Shown: one piece after another, positions 59,046 through 64,000 of the stretch
Position numbering within the stretch: position 1 is the stretch's first letter
Layout of the letters: every line of letters starts with the position of its first letter
NCBI RefSeq assembly: GCF_023630175.1
Contig: NZ_JALLIN010000003.1
Coordinates: 124,001 to 188,000 of the forward strand
Origin: Streptomyces cellostaticus
Lineage (GTDB): Bacteria > Actinomycetota > Actinomycetes > Streptomycetales > Streptomycetaceae
Length of the DNA stretch: 64,000 bases
Reading direction: 5' to 3'
Made by a program: the position numbers and the translations under genes
The notes under the pieces: generated by a model
Told to the model about the DNA's origin: nothing
What the model saw: only the letters and a program-made list of their open reading frames with translations
Databases searched by the model: none

Positions 59046-62000
59046 GTGAGCAAGTACGTGCGGCCGGCGACCGAGGGCGCCGACCCCTTCGGCACCGCCC
59101 GTCTTCGCCGCGGTGTCCTCGACGCCTGGGCCACCAGCCCCGCCCGGTTCCGCGAGGACGCCAACGCCGAGGAGGACCTGGTCCTCGGCGGCTACCGGGA
59201 CCGGCTCGTCATCGAGCTGGCCCAGAACGCCGCCGACGCCGCCGCCCGGGCGAAGGTGCCGGGGCGGCTGCGCCTCACTCTGCGCGACGGTGTCCTGGTC
59301 GCCGCGAACACCGGCGCCGGCCTGGACGCGGCCGGTGTCGAGTCGCTGTCCACCCTGCGGGCGTCCGCCAAGCGGGGCGCCGATGACACCCGCGGCGCCG
59401 TCGGCCGGTTCGGCGTGGGCTTCGCCGCCGTGCTGTCCGTCACCGACGAGCCGGCGATCGTCGGCCGGCACGGCGGGGTCCGCTGGTCGCTGGCCGAGGC
59501 CCGGTCGCTGGCCGCCGACACCGCCCGGCACAGCCCCGGACTCGGGGACGAGGTCCGGCGCCGGGACGGACACGTGCCGCTGCTGCGGCTCCCGTTCGCC
59601 GCCGAGGGCTCCGCCCCGGACCCCTACGACACCGCCGTCATCCTGCCGTTGCGCGACACGGCCGCGGCCGACCTCGCCGAACGCCTCCTCGACGCCGTGG
59701 ACGACGCCCTGCTCCTCGCCCTGCCCGGCCTCGACGAGGTCGTGATCGAGGTCGGCGACGGAGCACCGCGCACCCTGCGCCGCCGTACCGAGGACGCCGT
59801 CACCGTCGTGGAGGACTCGCGGGACGGCGCCACCCGCTGGCACACCGTCGCCGCGCACGGGCCGCTCACCGCCGAACTGCTCGCCGACCGGCCGGTGGAG
59901 GAGCGCCTGCGCCCGCACTGGTCGGTGACCTGGGCGGTACCGGCGGACGACCGGGGCCGCCCGGTCCGGCCGCGCACCGCCGCCGTCGTGCACGCTCCCA
60001 CCCCCAGCGACGAGCCCCTCGGCGTCCCCGCACTGCTCATCGCGTCCTTCCCGCTGGACACCACCCGCCGGCACGCGGCGCCCGGCCCGCTGACCGACTT
60101 CCTGGTGGGGCGGGCGGCGGACGCGTACGCCGAACTGCTCGCCCAGTGGCGCCCGGTGACCGAGGGCGCCATCGACCTGGTGCCCGGACCGCTGGGCAAG
60201 GGCGAGCTGGACGGTGCGCTGCGCCAGGCGATCCTGGAGCGGCTGCCGCGCACCGCCTTCCTGCCCCCGGCCGCCGACCACAGGGAGGACGACGACCTCC
60301 CCGAGGCGCTGCGGCCGAGGGACGCCGAGATCGTGGAGGGCGCCGGGGCGGACACCGTGCGGGTCCTCGCCGAGGTGCTGCCCACCCTGCTGCCCGCCGG
60401 GCTCGAGCGCCGCGTGGAGCTGCGCACCCTGGGGGTCGCCCGGCTGCCCCTCGCCGACGCCGTCGACCGGCTCGCCGGCCTGGAGAAGGACCCCGCGTGG
60501 TGGTGGCGGCTCTACGACAGCCTCGCCGGGGTCGACCCCGACCGGCTCTCGGGGCTGCCGGTGCCCCTCGCCGACGGCCGCACCACGCTCGGCCCGCGGC
60601 AGGTACTGCTGCCCGGCCCCGACGCCACCGTCCTCGACCCGGACGTGCTCGGCCGGCTCGGTCTTAAGGTCGCGCACCAGGACGCCGCCCACCCGCTGCT
60701 GGAGAAGCTGGGCGCGCTGCCCGCGACCCCGCGCGCGGTACTGACCACCCCGCAGGTCCGGGCCGCGGTCGCGGCCTCGCTGGACGACGAGGGCGGGGCG
60801 ATGTGGGAGGAGGACGCGCCGGACGCGGAGGAACTGGCCGACACGGTCCTCGCGCTCGTCCGCGACGCCGCCCTCGAACCCGGTGACGAGCCCTGGCTGG
60901 GCGCGCTCGCGCTGCCCGACGAGGACGGCGAACTCGCCCCGGCGGGCGAACTGGTGCTGTCCGGCAGCCCGTTCGCCCGGGTGATCCGCGAGGACGAGCT
61001 GGCCGCCGTCGACCGCGACCTGGCCGAGAAGTGGGGCGAGCAGCCGCTCACCGCCTGCGGCGTGCTCGCGGACTTCGCGCTCGTCCGGGCCACGGACGTC
61101 GTCCTCGACCCGGACGAACTGGAGCCCCGCGAGGGCGACTTCGCCGAGCCGGACGACGCCGGTCTGCTGGACGCCGTGGACGTGTGGAGCGAGGACGTGC
61201 TCGACCGCTTCCCGGACACACCCGTGCCACCGGTCGCCACCGAGCTGGTCGCCGTCCGTGACCTCGACCTGGTGGACGACGGCCGGTGGCCGCAGGCGCT
61301 GGCGCTGCTCGCCCAGCCTCCGCTGCGCGACGCCCTCACCCAGCCGGTGCGCGTCCTGCTGCCCGACGGCACGCACGAGCTGGTGCGCCCGTACACCGCA
61401 TGGTGGCTGCGCGGGCACCCGGTGCTCGACGGCCGCCGCCCGGCGGGCCTGCTCGCCGCCGGCGGCGACCCGCTCCTGCACGGTCTGTACGAGGAGGCCG
61501 ACGCGACCGGCTTCGAGGACGAGCAGGTGCTGCGCGCGCTGGGCGTGCGGACCTCCGTCGCCGCCCTGCTCGACGAACCCGGCGGCGCCGCGGAACTCCT
61601 GGACCGCCTGTCCGACCCCGAGAGGTCCGTGAGCCCCGTCCAACTGCACGGCCTCTACGGCGCGCTGGCGGAGCTGGACCCGGACCAGGTGACCCTGCCG
61701 GACGAGCTGCGGGCGGTCGTGGACGGCCGGACCGAGGTGGTGGACGCGGCCGACGCGGTCGTCGTGGACTCCCCGGACCTGCTGCCCTTCACCTCCGGCG
61801 TCCCGCTGCTGCCGGTCCGCCCGGCCCGGGCCGCCGATCTGGCCGAGCTGTTCCAGGTGCGGCGGCTGAGCGAGTCCGTCACCGGATCGGTCGACTCCGA
61901 GGGCGCCGAGCACGACGTACCGGACGCGGTGCGGGTGCTGCTCGGGCCGCGCACGCCCGGCACCTATGTGGAGCACGAGGAACTGGTCGTGGACGGCGTC

Positions 62001-62174
62001 GAGATCGACTGGCGCCTCACCGACGACGGCACGTTGCACGCGGCCACCCTGGAGGGGGTCGCGGCGGGCCTGGCCTGGGCGGCCGGCCAGTGGCCCCGCC
62101 GCTTCGAGGTGGCGGCCCTGCTGGAGGACCCGTCGAGGACGGAGGAACTGGCCCGTGACCGCTGGTTCGACTGA
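59046..62174 (+). CDS. Sacsin-type N-terminal ATP-binding domain protein
   Basis: A 1042-residue protein. Residues about 25-190 form an HSP90/sacsin-like GHKL domain: VIELAQNAADAAARA (N-box, about 50-64), VAANTGAGLDAAGVESLSTL (G1), and GRFGVGFAAVLSVTD (G2). About 800 further residues contain no domain I recognise; they are Asp/Glu-rich with many short Leu-Pro turns, perhaps repeated beta units. GTG 59046 is chosen because GAGGAGAG lies seven bases upstream. Chaperone-like or defence roles are known for related GHKL proteins but not established here. It stands as a single gene. Confidence 0.83.
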   Translation: MSKYVRPATEGADPFGTARLRRGVLDAWATSPARFREDANAEEDLVLGGYRDRLVIELAQNAADAAARAKVPGRLRLTLRDGVLVAANTGAGLDAAGVESLSTLRASAKRGADDTRGAVGRFGVGFAAVLSVTDEPAIVGRHGGVRWSLAEARSLAADTARHSPGLGDEVRRRDGHVPLLRLPFAAEGSAPDPYDTAVILPLRDTAAADLAERLLDAVDDALLLALPGLDEVVIEVGDGAPRTLRRRTEDAVTVVEDSRDGATRWHTVAAHGPLTAELLADRPVEERLRPHWSVTWAVPADDRGRPVRPRTAAVVHAPTPSDEPLGVPALLIASFPLDTTRRHAAPGPLTDFLVGRAADAYAELLAQWRPVTEGAIDLVPGPLGKGELDGALRQAILERLPRTAFLPPAADHREDDDLPEALRPRDAEIVEGAGADTVRVLAEVLPTLLPAGLERRVELRTLGVARLPLADAVDRLAGLEKDPAWWWRLYDSLAGVDPDRLSGLPVPLADGRTTLGPRQVLLPGPDATVLDPDVLGRLGLKVAHQDAAHPLLEKLGALPATPRAVLTTPQVRAAVAASLDDEGGAMWEEDAPDAEELADTVLALVRDAALEPGDEPWLGALALPDEDGELAPAGELVLSGSPFARVIREDELAAVDRDLAEKWGEQPLTACGVLADFALVRATDVVLDPDELEPREGDFAEPDDAGLLDAVDVWSEDVLDRFPDTPVPPVATELVAVRDLDLVDDGRWPQALALLAQPPLRDALTQPVRVLLPDGTHELVRPYTAWWLRGHPVLDGRRPAGLLAAGGDPLLHGLYEEADATGFEDEQVLRALGVRTSVAALLDEPGGAAELLDRLSDPERSVSPVQLHGLYGALAELDPDQVTLPDELRAVVDGRTEVVDAADAVVVDSPDLLPFTSGVPLLPVRPARAADLAELFQVRRLSESVTGSVDSEGAEHDVPDAVRVLLGPRTPGTYVEHEELVVDGVEIDWRLTDDGTLHAATLEGVAAGLAWAAGQWPRRFEVAALLEDPSRTEELARDRWFD

Positions 62175-62247
62175 CGTTCAGCGCTGATTCGTAAGCCGCT
62201 CGCAAAATCTTCAGAATTCCTACAACCGTTCCCCTGCGTGGTGGGTC

Positions 62248-62277
62248 TGATCATCGAGTCGACTGACTCCACGATCA
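62248..62277. promoter_or_regulatory. Near-palindrome upstream of the secreted-protein gene
   Basis: A 30-bp dyad centred at 62262/62263: TGATCATCGAGTC pairs with GACTCCACGATCA in 11 of 13 positions, around GACT. It lies 43 bp before the start codon and could be an operator or an mRNA hairpin. Confidence 0.5.
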
Positions 62278-62319
62278 TTTGGGCAATTTCGTGCCCACCC
62301 TCTCCACACAGGGGAACGC

Positions 62320-63189
62320 ATGCGTATACGTGCCACCGTGGCCGCCGTCACCGGCGCCCTGGCCCTCTCCGCCCTTGTCGTGCCGGCCGCGCAGGCCGCC
62401 GACTCCGCGCCGTCGTACCGGGCCGCGGCCGAGAAGGCCCACTCGCACGCCACGTCCGGCAAGAACGCCTTCAGCGCTGCCGCCGCCGACGATCCCGCGG
62501 ACCTGGGCGTCACCTTCTCGAACCTCAAGATCGCCTCCGCGGTCAAGGTCGGTGTCAGCAACCACGTCACCGCCACGGTCACCTACACGATGACCCACGG
62601 CGACAACTACGTCGTCGGCTCCGACGACTTCGACAACGGGCCGTTCATCTACAAGCCGTCCACGGGCGGTTTCCTGATGGGTGAGAACGCGGCCACCTGC
62701 TCCGCCACCTCGGCGACGACCGCGAGCTGCAAGGGGCTCGTCGACATCTACCCGGCCGAGGGCGACCTGCTCAACATCGACGCCGGTACGTGGAAGGCCG
62801 GCGCGCTGGCCCTGCAGTACAGCACCGGCGACTTCTCCGAGACGGACGGCCTGGGCACCACCAAGGTCCAGCGCTACTCCAAGCTCACCGTCAACGCCTC
62901 CCCGGAGCCGGTCACCAAGGGCAAGACCATCACGGTCACCGGCAAGCTCTCCCGGGCCAACTGGGAGGACAACAAGTACCACGGCTACACCAAGCAGTCG
63001 GTGAAGCTGCAGTACCGCAAGAAGGGCTCCAGCACCTACACCACGCTGAAGACCATCACGTCCAACTCCACGGGCAACCTGAAGACCACCACCACGGCCA
63101 AGGCCGACGGCTACTACCGCTACTCCTTCGCGGGCACCACCACCACCCCGGCGGTCAACGCCGCGGGTGACTACGTCGACGTGAGGTAG
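62320..63189 (+). CDS. Secreted protein with C-terminal beta domain
   Basis: A 289-residue protein with signal peptide (cleavage near ALVVPAAQAADS, about residue 27). Residues about 55-190 form a beta domain (VTFSNLKIASAVKVG, GDNYVVGSDDFDNGPFIYKP) with two Cys. Residues about 195-289 form a second beta domain ([52 protein letters not shown]), as found in Streptomyces secreted proteins sometimes labelled calcium-binding. The ligand is unknown. It has a strong terminator and is followed by a partial copy of its second domain. Confidence 0.8.
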   Translation: MRIRATVAAVTGALALSALVVPAAQAADSAPSYRAAAEKAHSHATSGKNAFSAAAADDPADLGVTFSNLKIASAVKVGVSNHVTATVTYTMTHGDNYVVGSDDFDNGPFIYKPSTGGFLMGENAATCSATSATTASCKGLVDIYPAEGDLLNIDAGTWKAGALALQYSTGDFSETDGLGTTKVQRYSKLTVNASPEPVTKGKTITVTGKLSRANWEDNKYHGYTKQSVKLQYRKKGSSTYTTLKTITSNSTGNLKTTTTAKADGYYRYSFAGTTTTPAVNAAGDYVDVR

Positions 63190-63200
63190 ACAGCACCGCT

Positions 63201-63233
63201 CCGGCCCCGGAAACCTGCCGTTTCCGGGGCCGG
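63201..63233 (+). terminator. Terminator of the secreted-protein gene
   Basis: Perfect 14-bp arms CCGGCCCCGGAAAC (63201-63214) and GTTTCCGGGGCCGG (63220-63233), loop CTGCC, followed by AACGTTTTCT. Confidence 0.88.
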
Positions 63234-63312
63234 AACGTTTTCTCTCACTTTTGCCAAGGGATCATCCCACCTGGGTAACGGGGCGGCATTCGGGGCCCAA
63301 AATCCGGCCCGA

Positions 63313-63600
63313 ATGCATTCTCGCGACAAGGGCAAGACACTCACCGTCACCGGCAAACTCTCCCGGGCCAACTGGGAGGACCACCGGTACCACGGCTACA
63401 CCAGCCAGCCGGTCAAGCTCCAGTTCCGCAAGGCGGGCACGAGCACGTACACCACCGCCAAGACGGTCCACTCCGACTCGGCGGGCAACCTGAAGACCAC
63501 CACGACGGCCCTCTACGACGGATACTGGCGCTTCAGCTTCGCGGGCACCTCGACCACCCCGGCGGTCAGCGCCACGGGTGACTACGTCGACGTGAAGTAG
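63313..63600 (+). pseudogene. Truncated copy of the secreted protein's C-terminal domain
   Basis: A 95-residue frame, intact to the stop codon, almost all of which aligns with the last 95 residues of the preceding protein: [59 protein letters not shown], with the same VDVK ending. It has no signal peptide, no ribosome-binding site at its ATG (63313) and no promoter seen after the terminator. It is most likely the remnant of a tandem duplicate that lost its 5' half. A functional small protein cannot be excluded because the frame is undamaged. Confidence 0.75.
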
Positions 63601-63657
63601 CCCGGCCCGAAAGCGAACGGCCGCGCGACCTGACGTCGTTGCCGAGCTACTTGAACC

Positions 63658-64000
63658 TCAAGCCGGAAAGCGGCGGCCGACCCATTTCCACAGGAACTCA
63701 AGGGCGGCCGCCGCCACCGCCGAGAAGGCCACCGCGGTCCACGGCATGGTGACGCCGACCAGCTTGAGGGCGAAGAAGTCCTGCAGGGCCGGTACGGCGA
63801 GGACCAGCAGGAAGGCCGCGCCCATCGCGGCCACCAGGGCGATCCGCCACCACGTGTACGGGCGGGCGATGATCACCAGGACCCACATGGCGATCAGGAA
63901 CAGCGTCAGGGTGGCCGCGCTGGTCTCCGCCTCCAGGGAGCCCGGGCCGGTGTAGTAGTGCCGGGCCAGCAGGTACGTCGCGAAGGTCGTCGCCCCCGCC
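63658..64000 (-). CDS. P-type cation-transporting ATPase, C-terminus (5' part outside window)
   Basis: The frame is open from the right edge to a stop at 63658-63660, giving about 114 residues. It has several hydrophobic helices (ATLTLFLIAMWVLVIIAR, VAAMGAAFLLVLAVPALQDF, MPWTAVAFSAVAAAALEFLW) followed by a short basic end (KWVGRRFPA). This matches the cation-ATPase C-terminal membrane domain of the Ca/Mg-type P-type ATPases. The catalytic part (DKTGT) lies outside the window. The internal ATG at 63888 is not the start. The transported ion cannot be told from this portion. Confidence 0.78.
   Translation of the reverse strand, partial: AGATTFATYLLARHYYTGPGSLEAETSAATLTLFLIAMWVLVIIARPYTWWRIALVAAMGAAFLLVLAVPALQDFFALKLVGVTMPWTAVAFSAVAAAALEFLWKWVGRRFPA

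Noticed and set aside
59001-62039. Open minus-strand frame of 1012 codons opposite the sacsin-like gene
   Set aside because: Composition (Val/Gly/Gln/Arg/His-rich, no domain) is that of an antisense shadow; the plus strand has clear ATPase motifs.

Overview
The window is Streptomyces chromosome, or a very close relative. Third-position GC is extreme, GTG starts are common, and gene content is typical of the genus: a GAF-PAS-GGDEF diguanylate cyclase, a nagK-nagA pair under DasR-like sites, CIRCE-controlled groEL without groES, the futalosine menaquinone genes mqnB and mqnD, an ATPase/Scr1-XRE/DUF397 trio and several actinobacterial DUFs. From memory, the gene order matches the core-chromosome region of S. 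coelicolor around SCO4280-SCO4330. No rRNA, tRNA, CRISPR array, prophage or biosynthetic gene cluster was seen.

Layout. 1-11.4 kb: end of a beta-helix protein, a rhomboid-like membrane protein, a DAO-type oxidase, a drug-efflux MFS pump, a pentapeptide-repeat protein, secreted M1 and M4 metallopeptidases, a GNAT-Nudix fusion, terD and arfB. 11.4-13.2 kb: an RCC1-repeat gene with 150-bp internal repeats, flanked by remnants of two different transposases, probably an insertion scar. 13.2-21.4 kb: flavin reductase, cdgB-like cyclase, a membrane-anchored carbohydrate-binding protein, a sugar kinase, nagA-nagK, and a divergent orphan sugar-binding lipoprotein sharing two DasR-type operators. 21.4-25.6 kb: a palindromic repeat, then DUF3263, otsB, otsA and gpgS (trehalose and glucosylglycerate synthesis).

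25.7-31.4 kb: SAM-riboswitch-controlled thrC coupled to a sulfur-carrier gene, a cold-shock gene, groEL with two CIRCE boxes, and an Old Yellow Enzyme. 31.4-38.4 kb: a second copy of part of the repeat, a hypothetical gene, murQ with an RpiR regulator, small hypothetical and DUF4031 genes, a maleylpyruvate-isomerase-like/GNAT fusion, an HD protein, a second mycothiol-dependent isomerase-like protein, and cutC behind a DasR-like site. 38.6-47.4 kb: HelD-type RNA polymerase motor, a GT87-like transferase, XPB helicase and a large Helicase_C_3/WYL-like protein. 47.5-56.2 kb: membrane protein, HAD phosphatase, second cold-shock gene, mqnD-mqnB-DUF2771 operon, MFS, DUF3027, DUF3592. 56.2-59 kb: winged-helix protein and the anti-sigma-like/XRE/DUF397 module. 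59-64 kb: a 1042-residue sacsin-type ATPase-domain protein, a secreted protein followed by a truncated copy of its own C-terminal domain, and the C-terminus of a P-type ATPase.

Most genes are housekeeping or conserved developmental functions. The least explained items are the SAM-riboswitch/thrC/sulfur-carrier unit, the repeat element that supplies stop codons, the XPB partner protein, the sacsin-like protein, the internally duplicated DUF397 protein and the secreted-protein duplicate. Function calls come from reading the translated sequence without database searches.
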